Position numbers and translations under genes: made by a program. The notes beneath the pieces were generated by a model. It saw nothing but the letters and a program-made list of their open reading frames with translations. It did not search any database and had not been told where the DNA came from. Of a stretch of 64,000 nt of DNA, positions 17,456 to 25,701 are shown piece by piece. The DNA is from Saprospiraceae bacterium (GTDB taxonomy: Bacteria; Bacteroidota; Bacteroidia; Chitinophagales; Saprospiraceae), in NCBI GenBank assembly GCA_016718505.1, contig JADKDE010000002.1, positions 248,001 to 312,000 of the forward strand, in the 5' to 3' direction. Positions within the stretch are counted from its first letter, which is position 1; every line of letters begins with the position of its first letter.

Positions 17456-17953
17456 CTACGCTGGTTTTTGATCGGAATCTACTTGATCTTCCGCATTAAA
17501 TTTGTCTTTAAGATTGTCTAATTTGTCAGAAGCAACATCTTTGATGTCCGATAGTTTTTCTGCCGCATCATCTTTTAATTGAGCCATTTTTTCACCCAAT
17601 CCGCTTCCCATTTCTTTAGCCTTATCCACCATGCCTTCTGTGGCAGCCTCTGCTTTATCTTTCCACTCATCGGCTTTGTCTAAAAGGTCTCCACCGACAG
17701 CTTTAGCTTTATCAACTAAACCTTCTGTGGCAGCCTCTGCTTTATCTTTCCACTCGTCTGCTTTGTCTAAAAGGTCTCCACCGACAGCTTTAGCTTTATC
17801 AACTAAACCTTCGGTTGCATCTTCTGCTTTATCTTTCCATTCATCGGCTTTTTCAAGAATGTCTCCACCTACTTCTTTAGCTTTGTCCAAAATAGCATCT
17901 TTAGCTTGATCTGCTTTGCCAAAAATATTTTTTATAGAATCTAAAATACCCAT
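17456..17953 (-). CDS. Amphipathic tandem-repeat protein (LEA/apolipoprotein-like)
   Basis: 165 residues, almost wholly charged amphipathic helix. After MGILDSIKNIFGKADQ come three 29-residue repeats of the type GGDLLDKADEWKDKAEAATE, then a degenerate fourth and an acidic tail ending DSDQKPA. There is no signal peptide or cysteine. The composition (Lys, Asp, Glu, Ala, regular 11-residue-like helical phase) resembles group 3 LEA stress proteins and YtxH-type proteins that protect membranes or proteins during drying or freezing; that role is inference. ATG at 17953 was chosen because the protein pattern starts there; the in-frame region upstream is AT-rich and not coding-like. Confidence 0.75.
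   Translation of the reverse strand: MGILDSIKNIFGKADQAKDAILDKAKEVGGDILEKADEWKDKAEDATEGLVDKAKAVGGDLLDKADEWKDKAEAATEGLVDKAKAVGGDLLDKADEWKDKAEAATEGMVDKAKEMGSGLGEKMAQLKDDAAEKLSDIKDVASDKLDNLKDKFNAEDQVDSDQKPA
17634..17894. repeat. Three 87-bp tandem repeats within the LEA-like gene
   Basis: Units start at 17634, 17721 and 17808. The first two are nearly identical in DNA and the third is more diverged, consistent with recent duplication within the coding region. The period is an exact multiple of three (29 codons), so copy-number change keeps the frame. Confidence 0.85.
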
Positions 17954-18147
17954 GTTTTTATGCTTTTTTTTTGTGAAATAATGGAACAAAGATACCAATA
18001 AAAAATAAATATATGTGGTATTAAATTGTATTTTTGATTGTTTTTGAACATTTAAGGCAATAGTTTGCTTACTCTTTTTAATATTTTGGTTCAATGTCTT
18101 TGCCTTTATAGCTTTTTATTAATCTTATATACCATCATCTCAAGACC

Positions 18148-19457
18148 ATGATTAGAAATTTGATTTTTATATTCGGTTTATTAAATCTCATCGCTTGTCA
18201 GCCTATGAATCCCTATACAAAAATAGCACCCGGCACTTGGCGAGGTACTTTGTTGTTGGATCCAAGTCTTGCAAATCAGCCTAGGCCATCTGATGAAGAT
18301 ATCGTGGCTCGAAAGGTCAAAATGGAGGGCAATCCCGACGGCGTTCTACCGTTTAATTTTGAAGTTAAATACACTGGGGACAATGATTTTAATATAATAC
18401 TTCACAATGGATTAGAAGAAATCGTCCTAGACGAAATAAGCTTTGGTAGAGATCGGAAAACGGGCAACGACACCTTGATTATAAAGTTTCCAGCTTATGA
18501 AAATTTTATAACGGCCATAGTAAAAGAAAATGTTATGGCGGGATATTTCGTTAATCCCAATAAAGCCAATTACAGGGTACCCTTCAAGGCAATTTTTGGC
18601 GTTGGCCACAGATTTGAACCTGAAAATCAACCCAAAGAGATATTCGATTTTAACGGACATTGGGCAGTACAGTTTGACAAAAATACTCCCAAGCCATACG
18701 ATGCTATCGGCGAATTTGTCCAAAAGAATGACAAAATCAATGGTACCTTCCGAACTGAATCTGGGGATTTTAGATACCTAGAAGGGCAAGTCGTAGGAGA
18801 TAAACTTATGATGGCCTGCTTCGATGGTGCTCATGCCATGCTCTTTCGTGCGAAAATGCTAAAGGATACGCTTGTCGGAGGTGTCTGGTACGGATATGAC
18901 AATAAAGCTACTTGGGAAGGTGTGAAAAATGCTCAATTTGACTTAAAAAATCCCGAAACGATACAGACCGCAAAGAGCAATAAGTATAACCTGAACACAA
19001 AATATCCAACCACCAGCGGTGTGGACAAGGGTTTCTTGGATTCCCAATACGAAAATAAACTTAAGATAATCACGATTTCAGGTACTTGGTGCCCGAATTG
19101 CAGAGACGAGATTCCTTCTTGAAAGAATATACCCAAGCCCATCCAAATTTGCCCATCGCCGTGTTTCCGTTTTATTTTGAAAGACACGATTCTAAAGAAA
19201 AATCAATAGAAGTGTTGAAGCGTTACAAGGACAAAATGAACATTCCTTTTGAATTGTTTTATGGAGGAAAAGCCAACAAAGACACGGCAGCTGCTAGATT
19301 TCCAATGATTTCAGGCATCAGCGCATTCCCAACCATGATAATCCTCGATAGGAACAACAATATCATCAGAGTTCATACGGGATTTGACGGTCCAGCTACT
19401 TCGAGATATGATTTATTCAAAAAAGAATTTGAAGAATTTATTGGCAAACACATTTAA
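18148..19457 (+). CDS. Thioredoxin-fold (TlpA/ResA-like) lipoprotein, frameshifted after the CxxC
   Basis: Starts with a lipoprotein signal (LNLIAC lipobox). The first 290 residues form an unrecognised, beta-rich domain, followed by a thioredoxin-like domain with GTWCPNCRDE, the redox pair being Cys315 and Cys318. The frame stops at 19122 right after this motif; the -1 frame continues LKEYTQAHP ... SAFPTMIILDRNN, the expected rest of the fold including the cis-Pro loop, to 19457. One T lost near 19119 explains the break. The restored protein has about 436 residues. It probably reduces disulfides in the periplasm, as ResA-type proteins do; the partner is unknown. Confidence 0.82.
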
Positions 19458-19491
19458 TTTTGTTTTTATTTCAATATTATATGATGATAAA

Positions 19492-19525
19492 TTGTAATAG
19501 ATTGAAAATAATTTGAGTACCTTTG
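19492..19525 (+). promoter_or_regulatory. Promoter core upstream of the cyclophilin gene
   Basis: TTG at 19492-19494 and TACCTTTG at 19518-19525 (23-base spacing). The -7 element is a perfect match to TAnnTTTG. It would leave a leader of about 105 bases before the ATG at 19639. Confidence 0.45.
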
Positions 19526-19638
19526 TTTGGCTTAAAATCAAGGATATTTCTACTTATTGCTGGATATTTGCGTTTTCAGTAATTTGAATTTTTTAAGCAT
19601 TTAAATCGTATATTTCATTTTTTAATAATTTTAATTAC

Positions 19639-20577
19639 ATGCTTTCTTTCAAAGATTCAATAGTATCTTTTCGGACAAAAATCAACGGTGCAAACATTTT
19701 GTATTTCGCAGCTATATTGGCCTCTTTGACCATTTTTGGATGCGCTAAGCCTATAGCCAATTTTACTACCTCTCAAGAAAAATGGACCGCTCCTGCTAAG
19801 GTAAAATTCAACAATTTATCTCAAAAAGCTGAGACATTCCAATGGAGTTTTGGCGACGGGGGCTCATCTACACTTGCAGCACCTGAACACAAATACGTGA
19901 GATCAGGGGATTTTAAAGTTCAACTTTTGGCCAATAAAGGAAAAAAATCAAGCACAAAAACTATGGATATTACAGTTAAGGCACCCGCAGAGTGCATCGT
20001 AGAGTTAGAAACGGAATTTGGAACCATGGAAATCCTTCTGAATGACGCTACTCCCAAACATCGGGACAATTTCATCAAATTGGTAGAAGAGGGTTTTTTC
20101 AATGATCTTCTATTCCATAGAGTGATCGACGGATTTATGATCCAAGGCGGTGACCCACAAAGTAGAAATGCTTCTACTGACCAACCTTTGGGTATGGGAG
20201 GACCAGGATATACCATTCCTGCCGAATTTGTTGATTCTCTAGTACATTTCAAAGGCGCTCTTGCCGCCGCTAGACAAGGCGATGGAGTCAATCCTGAGAA
20301 GGAATCTAGTGGATCTCAGTTTTATATAGTTCAGGGACGACCAGTTACCAATGAGATGCTCAACAATCTTCAAAATCAAAAAAATAAGCGATACACCCAA
20401 GACCAAAGAGAAAAATACGCTCAACTCGGTGGAACGCCGTTCCTCGATAGAGAATATACCGTATTTGGTAAGGTAATCAAGGGACTGGACATCATCGATA
20501 AGATCGCAAAATCCCCATTGGGCAAAAATGATCGCCCCATAAAAGATGTGAAGATGAAAATGCGTCTGATCCATTAA
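19639..20577 (+). CDS. PKD-domain/cyclophilin-type peptidyl-prolyl isomerase lipoprotein
   Basis: 312 residues. A long N-terminus leads to a hydrophobic segment ending in the lipobox-like TIFGC (Cys about 35). Residues 36-115 form a PKD domain (FQWSFGDGG, APEHKYVRSGDFKVQL). Residues 118-312 form a cyclophilin domain with LFHRVIDGFMIQGGDP, SGSQFYIV and the closing YTVFGKVIKGLDIIDKI. It catalyses cis-trans isomerisation of X-Pro bonds, here probably on proteins folding in the periplasm or at the outer membrane. The PKD module probably anchors or recruits. The next gene starts about 100 bases later. Confidence 0.9.
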   Translation: MLSFKDSIVSFRTKINGANILYFAAILASLTIFGCAKPIANFTTSQEKWTAPAKVKFNNLSQKAETFQWSFGDGGSSTLAAPEHKYVRSGDFKVQLLANKGKKSSTKTMDITVKAPAECIVELETEFGTMEILLNDATPKHRDNFIKLVEEGFFNDLLFHRVIDGFMIQGGDPQSRNASTDQPLGMGGPGYTIPAEFVDSLVHFKGALAAARQGDGVNPEKESSGSQFYIVQGRPVTNEMLNNLQNQKNKRYTQDQREKYAQLGGTPFLDREYTVFGKVIKGLDIIDKIAKSPLGKNDRPIKDVKMKMRLIH

Positions 20578-20679
20578 TTTAGAATATTATATCTTTATGA
20601 AGTTCATCATTTAGCGCAAGTGTAAGCATTGATTTGATGAATTTTGCGCAAATTATAGTTAAGAAAAATCACGGCAGCT

Positions 20680-21429
20680 ATGAAGTTTAATAAAAATCAC
20701 ATTCTTGGCATTGATATTGGAGGTACAGGCATTAAAGGGGCCATTGTAGATGTCCGCAAAGGCATATTGGTTACCGAAAAGATGAAGATTAAAACACCTG
20801 CACCCGCCAGTGTGGATAATATCTGCAAGGCAGTCAAGGAAATGGTCGTCGCATTTAAGTACAATGGCGTGATTGGCTGCGGATTTCCTTCCGTAATCAA
20901 AAATGGTATTGCGCTGACTGCTGCCAATATTGACCATTCTTGGATTAACACTCCCGTGGACAAATCGATCGAGAAATACACGAAGCTGAAGACTTTCGTG
21001 GCCAATGACGCTGATTTAGCTGGTCTTGCTGAGGTGAAATTCGGATACAAAGGCAAAAAGTCGGGAACGATTTTGTTTCTGACTTTAGGCACAGGTATTG
21101 GATCAGCTCTATTTTTGAATGGCGTTCTTATCCCCAATACGGAGTTCGGACACATGAAATTCAAGGATTCAATCGTAGAGAAATACGCTTCGAATGCCAT
21201 CCGTGAGCGCGAAAATCTCGACTGGGCGACTTGGGGCAGTCGCCTCAATGAGGTGCTTGAACACATGGCCTTGCTCGTCGATCCGAAGGTGATTTTGCTC
21301 GGCGGTGGGGTCTCTAAGGATTTCGAATCCTATGCTCCCTTCCTCAATCCAAAGCTCAAAGTGGAGGCGTCTCAGCTCAAAAACAGTGCTGGCATCATCG
21401 GTGCCGCTTTGTTCGCTTCCATGGGATAA
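20680..21429 (+). CDS. ppgK: Polyphosphate glucokinase (ROK family)
   Basis: 249 residues. It phosphorylates glucose using inorganic polyphosphate and sometimes ATP. The ROK phosphate loop is GIDIGGTGIKGA at about residues 10-21, the catalytic Asp lies in VANDADLAG, and the LTLGTGIGSALFLNG and EFGHMKF stretches match PpgK rather than generic ROK kinases. The usual ROK zinc-cysteine cluster is absent, again as in PpgK. The enzyme is a known trait of polyphosphate-using Actinobacteria and some Bacteroidota. It stands alone, followed by an intergenic repeat and a convergent gene. Confidence 0.9.
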   Translation: MKFNKNHILGIDIGGTGIKGAIVDVRKGILVTEKMKIKTPAPASVDNICKAVKEMVVAFKYNGVIGCGFPSVIKNGIALTAANIDHSWINTPVDKSIEKYTKLKTFVANDADLAGLAEVKFGYKGKKSGTILFLTLGTGIGSALFLNGVLIPNTEFGHMKFKDSIVEKYASNAIRERENLDWATWGSRLNEVLEHMALLVDPKVILLGGGVSKDFESYAPFLNPKLKVEASQLKNSAGIIGAALFASMG

Positions 21430-21449
21430 ATTTATTATTGCAGGTTTTT

Positions 21450-21556
21450 GGGCACATCCTCCCTTGGGAGGACCGCACTGTGCGTGGGTTCACTTCGCTC
21501 CGTCTCTCCATGCTATTTTATAGCCGTCGAGACCAAGCCACTCCCATCGCTTGTGC
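21450..21556 (+). repeat. Structured intergenic repeat R2, copy A
   Basis: It starts GGGCACATCCTCCC and ends ATCGCTTGTGC; GCACA and TGTGC at the ends pair. Inside are TCCTCCC/GGGAGGA and a hairpin closed by GTCTC/GAGAC whose tip is GCTAT/ATAGC. The minus-strand version of its second half matches the copy at 28091-28155 (TGGCTTGGTCTC ... GAGACGGA ... AAGTGAACCCA). It fills the gap between two convergent genes. Confidence 0.8.
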
Positions 21557-21587
21557 ACTTGGATTTAAATCTCTGCTGGATTTTTAA

Positions 21588-22235
21588 TCACTCCACACCA
21601 CGAACAAAAGGCACAAATACAAAATCGTCAAAAACCTCTTTTTGAACAGTTCCATCCTCGCCTTTGGTGATCCTCATCATTTTTTGGATGTCTAAATCTC
21701 CTAGGGGCAGTACCATTTTACCCCCACTTTTCAATTGTTCCACAAGCTTTTGTGGGATCTCTGTAGCCGCAGCGGTCAATAGTATTTTGTCGAAAGGAGC
21801 CATCTTTTCTAGTCCTTCGTAGCCATCCCCGTGATACGTGCGTATGTGGTCAAAGCCATGTTTTTTTAAGTTCTCGGTTGTTTGTTCATAAAGCTTTTGG
21901 TGGCGCTCTATCGAGAAGACCCTAGCTCCCAAGAGATGAAGGATTGCCGCTTGGTATCCACTGCCAGTGCCTATCTCTAGGACTTTTTCACCTTTTTTCA
22001 ATTCTAGTAGCATCGTCTGATAAGCCACCGTATAAGGTTGTGAGATCGTTTGGTCGCAATCGATCGGAAAAGCTTTGTCTTGGTAAGCCCAATCTTCAAA
22101 AGCCTTGTCCAAAAAATAATGCCTGGGCAATATCATCATCGCTTCCAATATCGACTCGTCAAGGATGCCTTTTTTTTTCAATCCTTGAACCAGCTTTTGA
22201 CGCATGCCTTTATGTCTATACGTATCTGTTACCAC
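21588..22235 (-). CDS. pcm: Protein-L-isoaspartate O-methyltransferase
   Basis: 215 residues. It methylates L-isoaspartyl residues in aged proteins with S-adenosylmethionine so that they can revert to aspartate. The family landmarks are DQTISQPYTVAYQT (about residues 60-73) and the SAM-binding motif VLEIGTGSGYQAAIL (about 85-99), then the later DKILLTAAATEIPQ post-motif and GGKMVLPLG. The protein is the usual size. The start is preceded by an AT-rich divergent region shared with the phosphohexomutase gene. Confidence 0.95.
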   Translation of the reverse strand: MVTDTYRHKGMRQKLVQGLKKKGILDESILEAMMILPRHYFLDKAFEDWAYQDKAFPIDCDQTISQPYTVAYQTMLLELKKGEKVLEIGTGSGYQAAILHLLGARVFSIERHQKLYEQTTENLKKHGFDHIRTYHGDGYEGLEKMAPFDKILLTAAATEIPQKLVEQLKSGGKMVLPLGDLDIQKMMRITKGEDGTVQKEVFDDFVFVPFVRGVE

Positions 22236-22357
22236 AATTTTTTTAAGGAATTTATTGACTCAACCATTTTAATTTTTGCAATTTTGTAATTACCTTGCAA
22301 AGGTTTGATAAATCTCTAATATATTACAATTTTTTCGAATATAAATTATAAATACGG

Positions 22358-23758
22358 ATGAAAATAAAATTTGGTACGGATGGATGGCGTGCGATCATCG
22401 CTCAAGAATTTACAGTAGATAATGTCAAGCGTGTAGCCGAAGGGACAGCACTTTGGATGAAATCCAAGGGATTTTCTAAGATAGTCATCGGACATGATAC
22501 TCGATTCGCTGGAAGATTGTTCGCAGAAGCTACGGCTCAGGTCATGGGATCTCATGGCATTAAGGTGTTTTTAGGCAAAGGATTTGTGAGCACTCCTATG
22601 GTCTCTCTTGGCAACGTCAAGCTTGGAGCTGATTTGGGCGTAATCATCACCGCCAGTCACAATCCACCAGCATACAACGGTTACAAGCTAAAATCCAATC
22701 TTGGAGGACCTTCGGTCCCAGCTGATATCAGTGCTGTTGAAGCCATGATTCCAGATAATGTACCTAGCCAGTATCTTCCTTCTATCGAAGAAATGAAAGC
22801 AAAAGGCCTATTGGAGGACGTTGATTTAGAACAAATCTACATCGATCACGTGGAAGCTAATTTTGACTTGGCTTTGATGAAGAATTCAGGCTTAAAATTT
22901 GCTTATGACGCGATGTATGGTGCAGGTCAAAATGTCATCAAGCGATTGTTTCCAGAAGCGACCAAATTCCACTGTGAAGTAGATCCTTCCTTCAAGGGGC
23001 AAGCGCCAGAACCCATCGAAAAAAATCTAAAGGAAATCATAGCCTATTTGAAGTCGCATGACGGCTATGCTTTTGGATTGATCAATGATGGAGATGCTGA
23101 TCGAATCGGGATGTTTGATGGCAAAGGAAATTTCGTGGACAGCCACCACCTCTTGCTGCTATTGACTTATTATATGGTTGAATACAAGAAATATACCGGC
23201 CAGATTGTTGTTTCATTTTCGGCAACAGGCAAGTTAAAGAAGATGGCAGAGCTATATGGACTCGGATATCAAGTGACGCCCATTGGCTTCAAATACATCG
23301 CAGAGATTATGGCCACTGAAGATGTTGTAGTGGGAGGGGAGGAGTCAGGAGGACTTTCGGTCAAAGGTCATATTCCAGAACGAGATGGTATTTGGATGGG
23401 CCTTTTGGTTATGGAATTCATGGCTAAGACGGGTAAATCCCTGCCTCAACTCATCCAAGACGTGTATGACAAGGTTGGGACTTTCTACTTCCAAAGAGAC
23501 GACCTTCATTTAGCTGAGGAGTTGAAACTGCGCATCGTTGAAAATTGTAAAAATGGAGTGTACAAAGCTTTCGGCCCTTACAACATTGTTCGTACTGATG
23601 ACCTAGACGGCTTCAAATATTATTTCAATGACGATGAATGGGTCATGATCAGAGCCTCAGGTACAGAACCGCTTTTGAGGATATACTCGGAGGCTAAAAC
23701 CAAAGAAAATTGTAGAAGTATCTTAGACGCAGTTCAGGCGACACTTCTCAAAGCATAA
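22358..23758 (+). CDS. Phosphoglucomutase/phosphomannomutase family protein
   Basis: 466 residues of the alpha-D-phosphohexomutase superfamily. It interconverts sugar 1- and 6-phosphates through a phosphoserine. The N-terminal KFGTDGWRA, the active-site ITASHNPPAYNGYK (Ser about residue 100), the metal loop NDGDADRIGMFD and the sugar loop GGEESGGLSVKGH are all present, as is the C-terminal RASGTEPLLRIYSEA. The set fits the phosphoglucomutase branch found in Bacteroidota, but glucose, mannose or glucosamine specificity cannot be settled from sequence alone. Confidence 0.9.
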   Translation: MKIKFGTDGWRAIIAQEFTVDNVKRVAEGTALWMKSKGFSKIVIGHDTRFAGRLFAEATAQVMGSHGIKVFLGKGFVSTPMVSLGNVKLGADLGVIITASHNPPAYNGYKLKSNLGGPSVPADISAVEAMIPDNVPSQYLPSIEEMKAKGLLEDVDLEQIYIDHVEANFDLALMKNSGLKFAYDAMYGAGQNVIKRLFPEATKFHCEVDPSFKGQAPEPIEKNLKEIIAYLKSHDGYAFGLINDGDADRIGMFDGKGNFVDSHHLLLLLTYYMVEYKKYTGQIVVSFSATGKLKKMAELYGLGYQVTPIGFKYIAEIMATEDVVVGGEESGGLSVKGHIPERDGIWMGLLVMEFMAKTGKSLPQLIQDVYDKVGTFYFQRDDLHLAEELKLRIVENCKNGVYKAFGPYNIVRTDDLDGFKYYFNDDEWVMIRASGTEPLLRIYSEAKTKENCRSILDAVQATLLKA

Positions 23759-23772
23759 AATATATATAAATT

Positions 23773-23885
23773 GGGCGTATCCCTCATCAATCCTTGCAGT
23801 TTTGATGAGGGTCGGCGTCTTTCAGACTCGCTCATCGCTCGGTGCTTTCGCACTAGCCTACGGCTATCTTTCAGATGCCTTACGC
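23773..23885 (+). repeat. Structured intergenic repeat R3 of the GGGCGT...ACGC class
   Basis: It begins GGGCGTATCCCTCATC and ends GCCTTACGC; GCGT and ACGC pair. A perfect 10-base hairpin CCCTCATCAA/TTGATGAGGG is followed by GGTCGG, then TAGCC/GGCTA. Sharing the GGGCGT start, a first CCC/GGG hairpin and the ACGC end, it belongs with R1 but is not alignable in the middle. Repeats of this general design are a familiar sight between Bacteroidota genes (my recollection, not checked). Confidence 0.75.
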
Positions 23886-24213
23886 AATTCTTTCCAAGAT
23901 ATCACACGACATAAAAGACAACAAGAGAGGCAAACTATGAACAGAAAAATGATAAACAAAACGCCCAGCCTTCGAAAAATTATTTGAGCTGGATGCAGAC
24001 ACACGAACCAAAGCTTTTCCAACACATCTAATTTTGCTCATCGGCACCGAAACCCCGCACACAAACCTAACAAAGGGGAAGTGACAATTTGGTCACATTT
24101 TAAGCTTTCAACAAGAATGAAAAAAAACTAACTTTGCTAAATCTAAATTAGAAATAATAAACAAAGAATGATTGGCAGTTTACCTCAAAAAAGTCAACAT
24201 TGCTAAAATTGAT
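23886..24213 (+). other. Gap before the Fic gene: operator-like palindrome, promoter core and a 12-codon frame
   Basis: No real gene is visible. GTGAC-aatttg-GTCAC at 24081-24096 is an operator-like inverted repeat. TAACTTTG at 24129-24136 matches the -7 promoter element. After it an ATG at 24168 opens only 12 codons (to TAA at 24206) in a different frame from the Fic gene, so it is either a leader peptide or chance. The stretch 23913-24031 holds a short open frame ending WMQTHEPKLFQHI that might be a gene remnant; I do not recognise it. Confidence 0.4.
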
Positions 24214-25095
24214 ATGAGTTATAACACTAAAATATCTATACGCTTATTTGATGACAGAGAAGTGCGCGCCATTTGGGACGAAGATAAAGCCAAGTGGTGG
24301 TTTTCGACATTGGACATAGTGTCAGTACTTACCGACCAAAATGATTACAATAAAACACGTAACTATTGGAAATACCTCAAAGCAAAATTAAAGAAAGAAA
24401 ATAGCGAAGTGGTTAGTGGCACTACCCAGTTGAAATTACTCGCGCCCGACGGAAAAAAGAGATTAACCGATTTGCTAGATTACGAAGGCATCATATCATT
24501 AGGCAAACAGTTCCCAGGTAAAAAGGCCAACCGGTTTATAGAGTGGTTTACTTTTAGCCCTGAAAGTATAGATGGCAAAAGCAAAACCAAGGCGTATGCC
24601 TTATTTGAAACCTCTTTTGTAGAAAGCATAGAAGTAGGTACAGCCAAAGGTTTACAACAAATACATGCCTATATTTTTGGTGGATTATACGATTTTGCAG
24701 GGCAGCTAAGAACCAAAAACATTGCTAAAGGTGGATATAGATTTGAGTATGCACAATTCTTAAACACTACATTGCTACACATCGACAATATGCCCGATAA
24801 CAATTTTGATGAAATTGTAGAAAAATATGTGTCTATGAATAAAGCCCACCCTTTTATGGAAGGCAACGGCAGAAGTACCCGTATATGGCTTGATTTGATG
24901 CTTAAAAAACAACTGAAATGTTGTATAGATTGGAGCAAAATAAGCAAAACCAACTATATGAATGCCATGATCATAAGCTCGGTTGATAGTAGTGTTTTAC
25001 AAGCCCTGTTAAAAACTGCCATAACCAGCGAAATCAACAGCCGAGAATTGTATATGAAAGGAATTGATTATTCTTATTATTATGAAGAAAATTGA
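24214..25095 (+). CDS. Fic domain protein with N-terminal Bro-N (phage antirepressor-like) domain
   Basis: 293 residues. Residues 1-125 (ISIRLFDDREVRAIWDE, WWFSTLDIVSVLT, KYLKAKLKKE) resemble the Bro-N domain of phage antirepressors. Residues about 130-285 form a Fic domain with GGLYDFAGQLRTKNIAKGGY and the full catalytic motif HPFMEGNGRSTR at residues 212-223, so AMP- or similar transfer should be possible. No obvious inhibitory (S/T)xxxE(G/N) helix or separate antitoxin gene was seen. ATG at 24214 was chosen because it follows the promoter core and begins the conserved domain. It lies in an accessory patch with other defence-type fragments. Confidence 0.82.
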   Translation: MSYNTKISIRLFDDREVRAIWDEDKAKWWFSTLDIVSVLTDQNDYNKTRNYWKYLKAKLKKENSEVVSGTTQLKLLAPDGKKRLTDLLDYEGIISLGKQFPGKKANRFIEWFTFSPESIDGKSKTKAYALFETSFVESIEVGTAKGLQQIHAYIFGGLYDFAGQLRTKNIAKGGYRFEYAQFLNTTLLHIDNMPDNNFDEIVEKYVSMNKAHPFMEGNGRSTRIWLDLMLKKQLKCCIDWSKISKTNYMNAMIISSVDSSVLQALLKTAITSEINSRELYMKGIDYSYYYEEN

Positions 25096-25153
25096 AGGAA
25101 ATAAGAGCTAATGGAAAACATATAAGTAAGGGGATTTTATGACTCATAATAAA

Positions 25154-25183
25154 GGATTTGCAGGATTAAAAGATTTGCAGGAT
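25154..25183 (+). repeat. Tandem 17-bp repeat, left arm of inverted repeat around the GxxExxY gene
   Basis: GGATTTGCAGGATTAAA at 25154-25170 is repeated as AGATTTGCAGGATAAAA at 25171-25187. The first unit is also the inverse complement, at 14 of 15 positions, of TAATCCTGTAAATCC at 25567-25581. Because the repeat is DNA-like rather than protein-like, I take the coding start after it. Confidence 0.75.
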
Positions 25184-25198
25184 AAAAAAATAAAAATT

Positions 25199-25594
25199 AT
25201 GGAATTAGATGAAATAACATATAAAATAATTGGAGTTTCAATGAAAGTACATTCCACTTTGGGCAATGTTTATCAAGAAGTAATCTATCAGCGATGTTTG
25301 GCAATTGAATTGGAAAAGGCAGGGCTTGGTTTTGTAAGAGAACAAGAACATAATATTTATTACGAAGGCATTGAAGTTGGCACAAGAAGAGCGGATTTTG
25401 TAATCGAAAATAAAGTGATTCTAGAGATTAAAGCAGTAATCAACTTAGAAGATGTTCATCTAGCACAGGCTAAAAACTATGTAGTTGCTTATGATTTTGA
25501 CATTGGACTATTAATTAATTTTGGAGCAACGAGTTTACAATACAAAAAGGTTTTCAATTCTAAAACTAATCCTGTAAATCCTCAAATCAAGTAA
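25199..25594 (+). CDS. GxxExxY family protein (PD-(D/E)XK nuclease-like)
   Basis: 131 residues of the small GxxExxY family: the name motif is GNVYQEVIYQ (about residues 21-30), and the nuclease-fold residues lie in RRADFVIENKVILEIKAV (Asp, Glu, Lys). The family has a predicted PD-(D/E)XK fold but no established function. The usual start MELDEITYKIIG is at 25199; an upstream in-frame ATG at 25139 would translate the tandem repeat and is less likely. The last codons (NPVNPQIK) come from the right repeat arm. It lies directly after the Fic gene on the same strand. Confidence 0.88.
   Translation: MELDEITYKIIGVSMKVHSTLGNVYQEVIYQRCLAIELEKAGLGFVREQEHNIYYEGIEVGTRRADFVIENKVILEIKAVINLEDVHLAQAKNYVVAYDFDIGLLINFGATSLQYKKVFNSKTNPVNPQIK
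25567..25581 (-). repeat. Right arm of the inverted repeat around the GxxExxY gene
   Basis: TAATCCTGTAAATCC is the inverse complement of the left arm with one mismatch. It lies within the last codons of the gene, so the element, if it is one, spans 25154 to 25581. Confidence 0.7.
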
Positions 25595-25605
25595 ATTAAG
25601 ATTTA

Positions 25606-25701
25606 GACAATGGCAGCATTACCGAAAACTAAATCGAAGAAATTGCCCTTTCCTATCTTCAAAATTTAGGTTATTCCTATGTTTTGGGTACTGAGATTTC
25701 G
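25606..25701 (+). pseudogene. Fragment of a type I restriction subunit HsdR
   Basis: The frame reads NGSITEN, one stop codon, then IEEIALSYLQNLGYSYVLGTEIS, which matches the N-terminal start of many HsdR (type I restriction endonuclease) proteins. The frame then leaves the homology at about 25701, where an IS3-like sequence begins on the other strand. No hsdM or hsdS is present. It is a dead scar of a lost restriction locus. Confidence 0.65.

Noticed and set aside
17634..17894. CRISPR-like regular repeats
   Set aside because: The units adjoin without spacers and are coding. No other array-like spacing was found in the window.
17631..17909. Plus-strand open frame with a repeated Ser/Leu/Pro-rich sequence
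   Set aside because: It is the antisense image of the three 87-bp repeats of the LEA-like gene; the minus strand gives the coherent helical protein.
24168..24206. ATG at 24168 as the start of the Fic gene
   Set aside because: It is in another frame and stops after 12 codons; the Bro-N domain begins at the ATG at 24214.
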